DNA of 64,000 nt, taken from Sipunculus nudus (Eukaryota > Annelida > Sipuncula > Golfingiida > Sipunculidae). The notes beneath the pieces are model-generated. The model searched no databases. It was given only the letters and a program-made list of their open reading frames with translations, and had not been told where the DNA came from. Position 1 is the stretch's first letter. Every line of letters begins with the position of its first letter. Positions 1 to 12,500 of this stretch are shown here, piece by piece. The position numbers and the translations under genes were made by a program. The stretch lies in assembly GCA_026874595.1 (NCBI GenBank), contig CM049320.1, forward strand, positions 52,154,714 to 52,218,713. The letters are read 5' to 3'.

Positions 1-382
1 CAATCTTAGCTTATAACGTCCCCTGCTGATTCATTTAATGTCCATTTATGCAGGTATAACTGTAACATATGCAATTTACAAATATCATGTTGTACCCTCT
101 TTCTTATTTACCCACCAAGATGGCACCAAACTTCTGATCACACTGTTATCAACGACAATGACGTGTAACCGTAAACATGTAATCATATGCCGCTTCCTAT
201 GTCACTAATGCTAGGAAATACCCAAGTGACCTCATGTCCTTACTTTATAAGATCGGACCTGTATCAACATGATTCATCCTAGCACAGTATATCACTAGTC
301 CGACAAGGTTCAGCAGTCTTTATAATGTTTACATGTCCTGGTGGCACTGATCGTGTGTATCTGTAATCGTTTCACATTCTCT
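1..382 (-). other. GIGYF2: GIGYF 3' UTR (start of it)
   Basis: The sequence downstream of the TGA on the minus strand is non-coding and AT-rich, with no recognisable repeat. No canonical AATAAA is present on the minus strand. A variant ATTAAA lies at 34-39, so cleavage could fall near the window edge or beyond it. Confidence 0.6.
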
Positions 383-595
383 TCACATGGCGTCCATGTT
401 TTCAATCTCGCCCACGTTGATGCGATCCTGTGCAGGGTTAACAGTGAATCCCAGAATGCTGCTGTCCAGTTTCTGCATCTTCTTTTTCTTCTTCTTGCTG
501 GCCTTGCTGTCATCTCCAATGGCAACTGGGGCCGCCATCTGTTTCTGGCGTGAGAGCATCGGGTTCACCGCTGGTGCCGGACCCCATATGCCTTC
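383..595 (-). CDS. GIGYF2: GIGYF exon 25 (C-terminus, stop TGA at 383-385)
   Basis: Acceptor GTGTTACAG/GAAGGC; 70 codons then TGA. Encodes EGIWGPAPAVNP, a Lys-rich run (KASKKKKKKMQK), and the terminal block LDSSILGFTVNPAQDRINVG then EIENMDAM. The LGFxVN...RxNxGEIE ending is the conserved GIGYF C-terminus, so this is the true stop. Confidence 0.97.
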   Translation of the reverse strand, partial: EGIWGPAPAVNPMLSRQKQMAAPVAIGDDSKASKKKKKKMQKLDSSILGFTVNPAQDRINVGEIENMDAM

Positions 596-3500
596 CTGTA
601 ACACAATAATACATGATAGCTGTGTGTATTTACCTTTTTATTATTTGACAGCAAGACAGTGATCAGTGCAGGCCGCTCCATCCATTACAAGTGAATTTAA
701 AATAGTCCATTTTTTATGTTTAACTTAATAAATAAATTTGCTTTTGTATTTGTATATATAAATTAATTTTCTTCTGTGTGACTGTCATTTCATTTCTGTG
801 TGTGTGTGTGAGTCTGAATTGTTGAGTAAATTACTAAATAGGGGTTAAAATACAATAATACACAATTTACATAAACATGCATGATCATTGAAAGAAAGCA
901 AATGACTTATGATCGAACATCAATCAATCATTTTATGTTCATTTTATATTACCGTAAAAAATTTGCTCCAGAGAACTGTACCTAAAGAATTGAGTCTAAC
1001 ATGTATGACATGCTGAAAATTCAAGGTTATTGCCCTTTTGTGGACAATTTGGTGCACACAGTTCAGTTTTAATGCTGTTCGCTACCTTGTGTCCCGTTAT
1101 TTATAATCTCTCTGATTGGGTTAGGATATTTTTCTCTGGTTTATTTGACTTCTTTGATTGAACAAAATAACCATTTGTGATAAATTATGCAAACTGGGGA
1201 CCCAGGGGTCTTGATGCACAGCTGAATTTGTCTATAATGATATTTTTAAACAAATTTTTCAGAATGACGGTCCTGTGATCTTAATCAATGACCTTGTGAC
1301 CAAAAAATCTGAGGACTTATTATCCTTGAACCTGCAGCATTTAGATTATTGTAACAATCTTTTTAAAAAAAGTGGGTCCAGTGACCTTGACCTCTGACCA
1401 GGTAACCTTAAAATCAAAAGATTTCTTCTACTTTGGGCAAGTAAGCCATGTGTGAAAGATGGAAAGTTTGGGATGAAAAGTTTGATTTACAGTGCATCCA
1501 CAATCAATTTATAGATGTGGCTCCTGTGACCTTAACCTTTGACCTTTGGACTCCAGAATCGAAAGAGTTCTTACCTTAGTAGTAAGCCATATATAAGCTT
1601 AGTTAGGAACCAATATGTCAAACCAAACTGGAGTTATCAATTGGAAACTAATTTGTGAACAGATGGGCCCTGTGAACTTGACCTTTGACCTTGTAACCCC
1701 AAATTCATTTATGCTCTCCTCATACTGGCAAGTCAGCTAAATGTGCATGATGGAAAGTTTGGGATAAAAAGCTTGGCTTAAAATGCAGCCATAATCTTTT
1801 TAAAATAAATGAGTCTTGTGACCTTAACCTTTGCCCTCAAGACCCAAATATCATACAGGTTCATCCTTTATTGGTGGGCCGTATGGGAGTCATGTTTGAA
1901 ATCTGTAAAAAATATGAAAAAATACAGGTGGGGCCACCACTTTTCAGGAATTGACAGAAATAGTCATGGTCAATTTTCAAGGCAAGATTAATAACAATCC
2001 ATGCATTAATTGTCATGATATTGGGGATTTTGTATCAAAATTTTGATTATTCGGGGGGGGGGGGGGGGGGACTTACAAGCCCCATAGCTAGGAGGATGTC
2101 ACAGTGACCTAATTTCAGGTTTCCAAGGAGATTTTTTATGGACCTCCCTAGATTTTTAGTTACAGGCATCTTGGGTTAGTGGTTACAAACTGTGCCATGC
2201 AAACGGAAGGCCAGAAGGATGATGGACAAAGCACAATACCTATGCCTCAGATGACTTACAGTCAGCTGAGCTTAAAATTCCACCAATTTAATCAATTATG
2301 ATAGAAAACTAAAAATCATTGATAGTATTGATTAATCAGCACACCACTAATTCTTACTTCCTGCTGTTCCGCTTGTTTGGCCTTGTTCTTGTATTTGCTG
2401 CGTTTCTCCAGGAAACTACGAGCAAATTCAGCGGCTTCCTTCGTCTCTCCTACATATGAGCGGACATAATCGTGCACCTGAAATAGAAGAACAGAGTGAC
2501 CTCGAAAAATATGGTTTTACATGATCATCTCTGTTTCTACACAAAAAAGGATCCCTGAAGATCCTTGTGCAATAAATGGCAAGTATGAATTGAAGATAAA
2601 GCCAAAGAAAAAAAGTATTGTTTTCTCAGGCACTTTTTTTTCAGAAATTAGTGTGGGCGGGCAATATTTTACATTTTACCCTTTAATACATTATCGTGAT
2701 CCCTAAACCTGTCTGTATGCTACAATTCCTCCTGGCATCATATATTTCTGATTTCCTTCCTTTTATATGAATGAGTGATTGGAAAACAGCTTGGCAGTAG
2801 CAAAACTATAAACATCCAAAACATCTGGAGCAAATAATTATTAAATGATCCTTTGTCACTTTTGGAATGATTCCATTACATAATACTTTTCACAATATAT
2901 TTTAACATCTTTTCAAATTTTTGAAAATGACTGAATTGTAACACTTCTGATTTTTTTCTAAAATGCATGGTTTTTGTGCTGAACACTTACCTCATATGGA
3001 GATTCCACATCTTTCAGAAAGGCCACAAAGGTTTTGACTGAAAAAAGTAAAGGTTGATTCCTATAATAAGAACAGTAACAATAATAATAATAAACTTTGA
3101 AGACTTCAGAGGAAGATAAACATAAAAACAAGTGACCCATTGTTCATGACGCTCAGCCGACTGGCATGTTGACAATATGTCCTTGCACAGCAACAAATTT
3201 AGATAATGTAGGTGGCATCATAGTTCATGCATATTAGCTGAAGTTCATCAACACCCATAAGCACATCAAAACTGATGACAATCCATCCAGCTGCTCCTGA
3301 GGAATCTGGCAATTTTTGTGTATTTTGCATTATTTCTGGGGCACTCAAACATGGCCTGTAACTCAGATAATATAGGTCACAGTGACCTCAATTCAAGTTT
3401 CTGAGGACAACTTTTGAGGAACTTTCAAGATGTCAAGTATGAAGATTAAGGTCAAATGGTTATGATGTGTGCCCTGCTTTGGTATCAAATTTTCAATTAT

Positions 3501-6500
3501 TCTGGGGGTGCTTATAAGCCCCATAGCTTGGAAAATATGGGTAACAGAGACCTAATTTCAGGTTTCCAAAAAGACTTTCTCATGAACCTCCCTGGTTGTC
3601 AAAATAGAAGATTCTAGGTCCAATGGTTATGATTTGTGCCCTGCTTTGGTATCAAATTTTCAATTATTCGGGGGGGGGGGGGGGGGGTACTTATAAGCCC
3701 CATAGCTTGAAAAATACGGGTAACAGAGACCTTATTTTACGTTTCCAAGAAGACTTTTCATGGACCTCCCTGAACGTCAAGTAAGAAGAATCTAGAACCA
3801 ATGGTTATGATTTGTGCACTGTTAAAGGATGACCACATCTTTTAAGGTATCATAAACAGAGAAAAAAAAATCGTAAAAAATCGAAAAAATACAGTTGGCG
3901 CCACCAGTCTGCAGAAACTGATGAAACACTCCATGATCAATATCCATCATTCCATGATCAATGCATTAGTTGTTCAGATACTTGAGCTTTTGTATCAAAT
4001 TTTCCATTATTCTGAGGGATACTTTAGAGCCCTATAGCTCTGAGGTTTTGGGTAACAGAGACTTAATTTTCATTTTCCAAGGAGCCTTTCATTGGCCTCT
4101 CTGCATGTCAAGATAGAAGATTCTAGATCCAGACTTTACGATTTGTGCCCTGTTAAAGGTCGACCGCATCTTTTAAGGTATCAAAAATAGAGAAAGAAAA
4201 TTGTAAAATATCGAAAAAATACAAATGGCGCCACCAGTCTGCAGAAACTGATGAAACACTCCATAATCAATATCCATGCAAAAAATCATGGTGATCAATG
4301 CATTAGTTGTTCAGATACTTGAACTTTTGTATCAATTTTTCCATTTTTTTCTGGAGGGTACTTTGGAGCCCCATAACTCGAAGGATATGGGTAACAGAGA
4401 CCTAATTTCTGGTTTCCCTGGAGACTTTTCATAGGTCTCTCAGTGTGTCAAGAATAAAGATTCTAGGTCCAGTCTTTACAATTTGTGCCCTGTTAACAGA
4501 AGTTCACATTTTTAAAGGTCTCAAAAATAGAGAAAAAAATTTCGTAAAAAATAAAAAAATATAGGTGGCGCCACAGTCTGCAGGAACTGATGAAACATCT
4601 CATGATCAATAAGTATGCCAAAAATCATGACCATCAGTGATGTGGTAAATGAGATATTTAAGTTTTTGTATGAAATTTTTTACTATTCTGGGGGGTAATT
4701 TGGGGCCCCATAGCTCGAAGGATATGGATAACAGAGACCTAATTTCTGGTTTCCCTGGAGACTTTTCATAGGACTCTCAGTGTGTCAAGAATGAAGATTC
4801 TAGGTCCAGTCTTTACGATTTGTGCCCTGTGAACAGATGTTTAAATTTTTAAAGGTCTCAAAAATAGAGAAAAAAATTTGTAAAAAATCGAAAAATACAG
4901 GTGCCGCCACCAGTCTGCAGGAACTGATGGAACATCTCATGATCAATATGTATGCCAAAAATCATGACCATCAGTGATTTAGTTAATGAGATGTTTAAGT
5001 TTTTGTATGAAATTTTTGACTATTCTGGGGGTTACTTTGGGGCCCCATAGCTCGAAGGATATGGGTAACAGAGACCTAATTTCTGGTTTCCAAGGAGATT
5101 TTTCATGGACCTCTGAGAATGTCAAGTTACAAGATTCCAGGTCCAGTGCTTACGATTTGTGCCCTGTTAATAACAGACAGACGACAGGATGACCAGACGG
5201 CCGGACGGAGAACTGACAAAGAGTGATTGCTAAAGCTCAGATGACTTACAGTCAGCTGAGCTAAAAACCACACAATATTAATTAACTGTACTTTTGCATG
5301 AAATTATATTTTAATGTAACAATTATACAAAAATTTAACATAATTAAGTGACATTTTGGTTAAGCCAATTCAGATCAGACCTGACACATAAGAAGGCCAT
5401 AAGGTCTGAATGAAAAACATATGACCAATCCGAATGTGTCAACTTAAACTTGCAGCAAGTGAATTCGTGGAATTTTTATCCTCCACTTCCACCTCTTGGT
5501 GTCCTTCATGCTTGCCTTATCATATGTTTCAGTTTTTATTTTTGCATGAAGATGTCTTTATGTCATAGTGGCTGCGTTTTAGTTTTCATAGCCCCTAAAG
5601 ATGTCTCCACATGTCATAATTTTTAGTTGTCAATTTTGAACAAAATTTTATATTTTTTCTGGAGCCAGTGAGAATAAATTTTCAGACAGACATTCCAAAA
5701 CTGATACCAACAAAGGTATGTATGAAAGCATTCACTTACCCAAATTAAAATGAAATCAGATAATATTTCAGAAGTTATTGCACTGTAACAAAAACCTGAC
5801 AGACAGACAGACAGACAAACCCAAATCAATGTCCCCCGTTCCATGGGGGACAATTAGTGGGTGCTGCGTCTAGAACCTCTAGATCATGAATCTTGATGAA
5901 ACGGCTCTGACATCAGACAGTTAATCAAGAGTGGCAGGACTTGCTTTTTCACGAACTGCACAGTGAGAGAAATAGTTTTGTCATTTTTTATATTTTGTCA
6001 TTTTTTTACAGATCAACTGTAAGATATGTTTGTGTTATTCATAACAATGCAAACTATTATATGCAAAAAACAAGGCCTACAGGCCTAATGCGAACCTGTG
6101 CAAAGTTTGGGAGTATGAATGGAGGTTTATTTTTAAAATTTAATACTGATCCTTTTAAGTCATGCATATCTACCTAAGTCATTATGATTTCAGCAAAATG
6201 TACATTTCGGACCTGCAAGTTTCAGACTAGGACATTTTAAAACTAGAATATGGGTAGTCGACAAACGACTATGTGTATCCGCAGAAATCAGAGTGGGACT
6301 GGTGAAATGAGGCGTGGATTAAGTGGCAAGGGGAACAGAGTGAGGTGTGTTGCATATAAGCATGGATGTCTGCAGCTTAAACATGAATGTAGGTGGTGCC
6401 ACCTGTCATAAAATCAAGAAAATTGTCCAGGATGTATTAACCTGCAAAATTTCAGGTGGATAAGTCAAACCACTGCTGAGATATGAGTGATTTTATCCCA

Positions 6501-9500
6501 AGGCAGATGAACAGATGGACGCTGTGCATAAGTGGTTGCAGGTGGCGCCTCCAGTTTTGCTTATGATGAAGAGCTATGTGAGATCTATACACATGCAAAA
6601 TTTTGGCCCAATGGGTCAAACTGTTCCCGAGATATGAGCTTGGATGTCTGCAGAGTAAACCTGAATGTAGGTGGTGCCGTCTGTCATAAAATCTAGAAAG
6701 CTGTCCAGGATGTATAAACCTGCAAAATTTCAGGTGGATAAGTCAAACCACTGCTGAGATATGAGTGATTTTATCCCAAGGCTTATGAACAGATGGACAC
6801 TGTGAATAAATGGTAACAGGTGGCACCACCAGTTTTGCCTATGATAAAGAGCTATGTGAGATCTATACACATGCAAAATTTTGGCCCAATCGGTCAAACG
6901 GTTCCCGAGATATGTGCTTGGATGTCTGCAGAGTAAACCTGAATGTAGGTGGCGCCACCTGTCATAAAATCGAGAATTCTGTCCATGATGTATAAACCTG
7001 CAAAATTTCAGGTGGATAAGTCAAACTACTGCTGAGATATGAGTGATTTTATCCCAAGGCAGATGAACAGATGGACGCTGTGCATAAATGGTTGCAGATG
7101 GCGCCACCAGTTTTTCCTATGATAAAAAGCTATGTGAGAACAATACACATGCAAAATTTGGCCCCAATCAGTCAAACGGTTCCCGAGATATGAGCTTGAA
7201 TGTCTGCAGAGTAAACCTAATGTAGGTGGCGCCACCTGTCATAAAATCAAGAAAGCTGTCCAGTATGTATAAACCTGCAAAATTTCAGGTGGATAAGTCA
7301 AACCACTGCTGAGATATGAGTGATTTTATCCCAAGGCAGATGAACAGATGGACACTGTGAATAAATGGTAACAGGTGGCACCACCAGTTTTGCCTATGAT
7401 AAAGAGCTATGTGAGATCTATACACATGCAAAATTTTGGCCCAATCGGTCAAACGGTTCCCGAGATATGAGCTTGGATGTCTGCAGAGTAAACCTGAATG
7501 TAGGTGGCGCCACCTGTCATAAAATCGAGAATTCTGTCCATGATGTATAAACCTGCAAAATTTCAGGTGGATAAGTCAAACTACTGCTGAGATATGAGTG
7601 ATTTTATCCCAAGGCAGATGAACAGATGGACGCTGTGCATAAATGGTTACAGATGGCGCCACCAGTTTTTCCGATGATAAAAAGCTATGTGAGAACAATA
7701 CACATGCAAAATTTGGCCCCAATCGGTCAAACGGTTCCCGAGATATGAGCTTGAATGTCTGCAGAGTAAACCTAATGTAGGTGGCACCACCTGTCATAAA
7801 ATCAAGAAAGCTGTCCAGGATGTATAAACCTGCAAAATTTCAGGCGGATAAGTCAAACAACTGCTGAGATATGAGTGATTTTATCCCAAGGCAGATGAAC
7901 AGATGGACGCCGTGCATAAATGGTTGCAAATGGCGCCACCAGTTTTTCCTATGATGAAGAGCTATGTGAGATCAATACACATGCAAAATGTTGGCCCAAT
8001 CGGTCAAACAGTTCCCGAGTTATGAGTTTGGATGTTTGCAGAGTATGCAGAGTAAACGTGAATGTAGGTGGCGCCACCTGTCATAAAATCAAGAAAGCTG
8101 TCCAGAATGTTTTAACCTGCAAAATTTCAGGTGGATAAGTCAAACCACTGCTAAGATATGAGGGATTTTATCCCAAGGCAGATGAACAGATGGACGCTGT
8201 GCCTAAGTGGTTGCAGTTGTTGCCACCAGTTTAGCCAATGATGAAGAGCTATGTGAGATCTATATACATGCAAAATTTTGGCCCAATCGGTCAAACCGTT
8301 CCTGAGATATGAGCTTGGATGTTTGCAGAGTAAACGTGAATGTAGGTGGCGCCACCTGTCATAAATCAAGTAAGCTGTCCAGGATGTCTAAACCTGCAAA
8401 ATTTCAGGTGGATAAGTCAAACCACTGCTGAGATATGAGTGATTTAATCCCAAGGCAGATGAACAGATGGATGCTGTGCAAAAATGGTTGCAGTTGTTGC
8501 CACCATTTTTAGTGTATGTTATGAAGCTATCAAAGGGCTACATTTGTGCAAAATGTTTAGCCTGATCGGTTAAACGGTTCCCGAGATATGCAGGTTTATG
8601 TGTGGAAACAGACGCACAAATGGACACTGGGCAGCAAGGAAAGGTCAGAGGTCAACCAAAAAAGAGGGCGCAGCAGTTCACATGTGACCTGATGATAAAC
8701 CGGATTCGCCTAAAATGCAAACAGTTGAAAGATATAGTTCCAATAATCTGGGAATTCTGCATCTAAACATTGTATCTAGACGTCTTGACTGTGTCTAGAC
8801 GTCTAGACACATTGTCTAGACACCCCCCCCCCCCCCCCCCGAGCCAGTTCAGTTGCCATGGTGATGTCTGGACCCCACCTGTTTGTACTGAGTGATCTCT
8901 TGATTTGGCTGCTGAAACTCAGAATGTTGTCAAATCTGTTTTCAAATACAGAAAGCCTTTTCAATTGGCTACAATGCTTTTTTAAAACTGTATTTACCCA
9001 ATCTATTCTTATAAAACTGGCAGAACCCTACCATAGAACCCCCCATTCCCTCCCTGTGAATGGTGGTTTTGCTAGTAAACTGTTGTGAGCTTTTCTGTAT
9101 TAATGAGAATTTTCTCTGTTAAAGTTTATACGCCAGAGTAAGCCAACCAAAAATTTTCCCTTATTGGGCCTAATATCGCCCATCCCGCCTTGTTCCCGTG
9201 TATTTAGGTCACACTTCCGTTTCCTGTAATCACATTTTTCGAAGGCGGAAGGAAGTGGACTGGGAGGGAGCGTTGTTTGTAATACAGAAAAGCTTAGTAG
9301 AACAACCACGAAAAGGCTGGGAATGGCTGTTACAGCCGGAAGGACGAGAAGACTGAGCAGGAGCTAGACGCGCCGGAGCGGGAGCCGCACTAGAAGGGCG
9401 AGGTAGCGGGACGCGGAAGGACGGCCGAGGCGCAAGAGAGAGGCCTGACGATCCGAGTGCTCCAAGGCGCGGTCAAAAAGAGGCCGTAATTGGCCGACAA

Positions 9501-12500
9501 ACAGAAGGGAGCCGGTGAAAGGTTGAGAATAAAGCTCAGTCAACTCCGCTTGGGTAAGTTCCAGCTTCAAGTGCTTTAAAGACTGAAGGTAAGTCGTGCG
9601 GCGTAACAAGATACAATTTTTAAAAAGTTGCCAGACAACCTGTTGCAACTCAGCACAGGTATGGGCAGAAGCCTGCCAGATGTCATTAAGCGTGGAAGAG
9701 TCAGGAGAGACGACGAGCAGGCTAGTAATGGCCTGCAAGTCGTTGACCATACAGGCCGCCTGCCGGCCGAGCCCCTCCAGATCCGACGATCGGATAACTG
9801 GACAGACGAAGAAAACAAGGATGCTCACGTTAGAGATCCACCGTGTGATCGGTTAACTCCATACACACGGCGGGCGCAGAGGAAGGCGATTGAAGGGCGG
9901 CAGGATTCAAATAAGAACCGGCAGCCGATGCCGTGGAAGACCGAGGCTGTAACCTACGGAACTTCGGACCACTAGGGTGGGCCTCCTGCGTGGAGGTAGC
10001 CACGAGGTCCAGAAGCGCAGATTTGCGCGTACGCCAAGCCTGGCGTTGCAGCGCAATCTCCGACCACTGATCTTGTGCCAGGGCGCGATCAGCAGAATGA
10101 GAAGACGGGGACGCTGGAGAACCCCGGGAAGGGGGATCCAGGGAGACCCGCAGAGCCGGAACGACCGGAGGCTGAAAAAGGAAGCCGAGGACTGGTCAGC
10201 AGCAGGACCACCCGGGAAGTCACAGGAACCGGAGCCGCAGGCAGCACAGCAGACGGGAACTGAAAGAAAGAGCCGGCCAACCGGTCAGGAACGGCCAAAC
10301 GGACCACCGGAGCAGCCGGAGTAACCGGAGGCGAGGCCTGCTGCAAGGAAAGGGAGGCAGGAGGGACGGATGCACTTACCTGCACACCAGGATGGCCCGG
10401 GCGAACCAGCGGGACGGCCCCGGCCGGCCCAGGGGATAAGGAAGGAAGCTGGCGAGTAGCCAAGGGCGAAGACAACGGCCTGGGAGAAAGCACCGGGGGA
10501 ACAGGCCCGGCCACCGGGCGGACTGACTTGGGTCTAGATGAATCGTCGAGAACCAACACAAGGGACGAGCAAAATCGAGATAATTTATGTAAGATGGAAT
10601 AAGCTGACGGGCCGTCGGCACGGGGAGCCGCAGGAACCGGGGAAGACTTCCTTTTACGGGTATGGGAAAGTAAGGACTTGACCGTCGAAACTACTGGGGA
10701 GGAAACAGTACTGGTGGTAACGGACGGGGAACGGCCGTGTTGCGTTCACCCAGGGTAGCCCCCCCCCCCCCCCCCCCCCAGGAGGCAACCGCGGGACCAG
10801 ATAAAGGAAGAGTGGAAGGGGAACCCCCAACTACTGGGGAATGTGACCAATCGTGAAACAATGCCCACTTGTCTGAAGATCATGTTTGACAGTAGAAACA
10901 GGGATCCGCCGGATCCCAGCAGGAGCCATTGTTCGAACGGCAATTGAAACAAGTGGGGTGGGAATCCCAAACCGGGATTAAGGAACCACAAGAAACACAA
11001 TAAGTGGGGTTCTCCATGGTGGGAAGGAAAAGAAACACAACTTACAGTTCAGTTGGCAAACTCGACTGTACAAACCCAACAGTGGACGAATCGCGCAGAG
11101 CGTGATCACACGTCCATCATGGCTGATCAGCGCCAGAAGAAAAATGTGATTACAGGAAACGGAAGTGTGACCTAGATACACGGGAACGAGGAGGGATGGG
11201 CGATAATAGGCCCTATAAGGGAAAATTTTTGGTTGGCTTACTCTGGTGTATAAACTTTAACAGAGAAAATTCTCATTAATACAGAAACAGCTCACAATTA
11301 TGTTTACGTAATAAAACAATTCTTGTAAAGTTTATACCAATCAGCTTAACAGTTTCATCATAAATCAATGTTTAAGCTAGAAGAGTTTAAAATTATATTT
11401 TTGCTTGTAAAAAACACCTCAATGTAGGTGGCGCCACCAGTACCTCAAAATCAGATATGACATATGTGACAAACATTGGTATAAAATTTGGTGATTATAG
11501 CTCTAGCCGTTTCTGAGAATTTAATTTTAGTGTGCTTTTTTGGACAGATGACTAAGTTCAACCTCCTGTAACTCGGCCAAAAATCTCCATACTGGAACCA
11601 TTGGAACAAACTTGAGAGAGATTGTTCCAGGGATCATTTCTGTGAAATATTGGACAATTTGGCTGGACAGTTTCAGAGAAGAAGATTTTTAAAGCTTTTT
11701 TAGCTTTCCCCTATAAAATCTAAGAAAATGCAGTAAGAAAAAAAAAAATAAACAAAATCCGATATACTTTTTGGATGACTGATTATTTGCAAAAATTTTG
11801 GTGATGCTAGCTCCTGCCGTTTTTGAGATAGCTATGGTTAACGTACAGACGACGCACCACGCATGACACACGATGGACGACGCCGCACCATTGCATAAGC
11901 TCACAGGTTCGCTAAAAATTCTATTACAGGTAAATTTATAACTCAGCATATTAATAAATTTTGCTGCATGTTTGTAGACTTTCTGACCACATACCAGCAT
12001 ACATCCCATGGTTTATGTGACTGGCAGCAAGGACATAAGAAGCACAGGCACTCTGGGTGGTTACCATGCAGGTGTGATATACACTTTGTTATCTGCATTC
12101 ACATGTTATCTTTTGAGATAGTTCCTCACTAGCAGCCTAATGTGTTCAGGGAAATCAATGCAACAGGATGGATGTCCACATCATTGCAGTTTTCTATAGG
12201 ACTGGTGGCACAAGTCAAAAGTAGGCCCTATTATACCAATATAAATGCCTATGGAGCTGTGTATTTACTCACCATCTAATGAGCCCTGCATATCTTTGAG
12301 TGCTTCCTCACACCACTGTGTGAACTCATCCTGGGGCTTGAGGGCCTGAAATAACCGTTGCACAGAGTCCTACAAGAGAAAGAAAACAACCTGAAACTAG
12401 AAATGCAGTCTGAGCCTACACATACCTCGACCAGTGTCTTAATCTAACTTTGATGTGTAATGTATGTCATGGTTTACAGACTCCATGGTTGGATCACAGG

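Larger units (their letters stand above)
596..2357 (-). other. Intron 24 contents
   Basis: Non-coding AT-rich DNA from 596 to ~1250. A nuclear-receptor-like tandem array (~1255-1880) and a fragment of the GTCAGCTGAGC-ended repeat family (~1990-2285) fill the rest. Confidence 0.8.
9084..11297 (-). mobile_element. DIRS-like retroelement remnant: gag region between long inverted terminal repeats
   Basis: A GC-rich 2.2-kb block in AT-rich intron, bounded by near-identical ~158-bp inverted repeats (9084-9240 and 11139-11297). On the minus strand a decayed gag-like frame starts at 11016 (MENPTYCVSCGSLIPVWDSH followed by C..CR...C...PC..C). It is followed by a Pro/Ser-rich region and a Leu-rich C-terminal region, then runs straight into the inner edge of the second repeat. 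DIRS elements have split or inverted termini and a gag with an N-terminal Cys/His cluster. I see no reverse transcriptase, RNase H or tyrosine recombinase. It is best read as an internally deleted, non-autonomous DIRS derivative. A different element with long inverted repeats remains possible. Confidence 0.65.

Noticed and set aside
341-662. Plus-strand frames opposite exon 25
   Set aside because: They are antisense shadows of the conserved C-terminal exon.
6810-8138. Serial open frames of 60-72 aa (TTSFAYDKELCEIYTHAKFW type) that look like a repeated protein
   Set aside because: They recur because the DNA unit is tandemly repeated. Frames are interrupted between units and no start, splice or family signal supports coding.
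9364-10559. Reading the GC-rich minus-strand frames as a host proline-rich protein
   Set aside because: They sit between long inverted repeats, are broken by a stop and frame changes, and begin with a gag-like Cys/His cluster, so a retroelement is the better reading.
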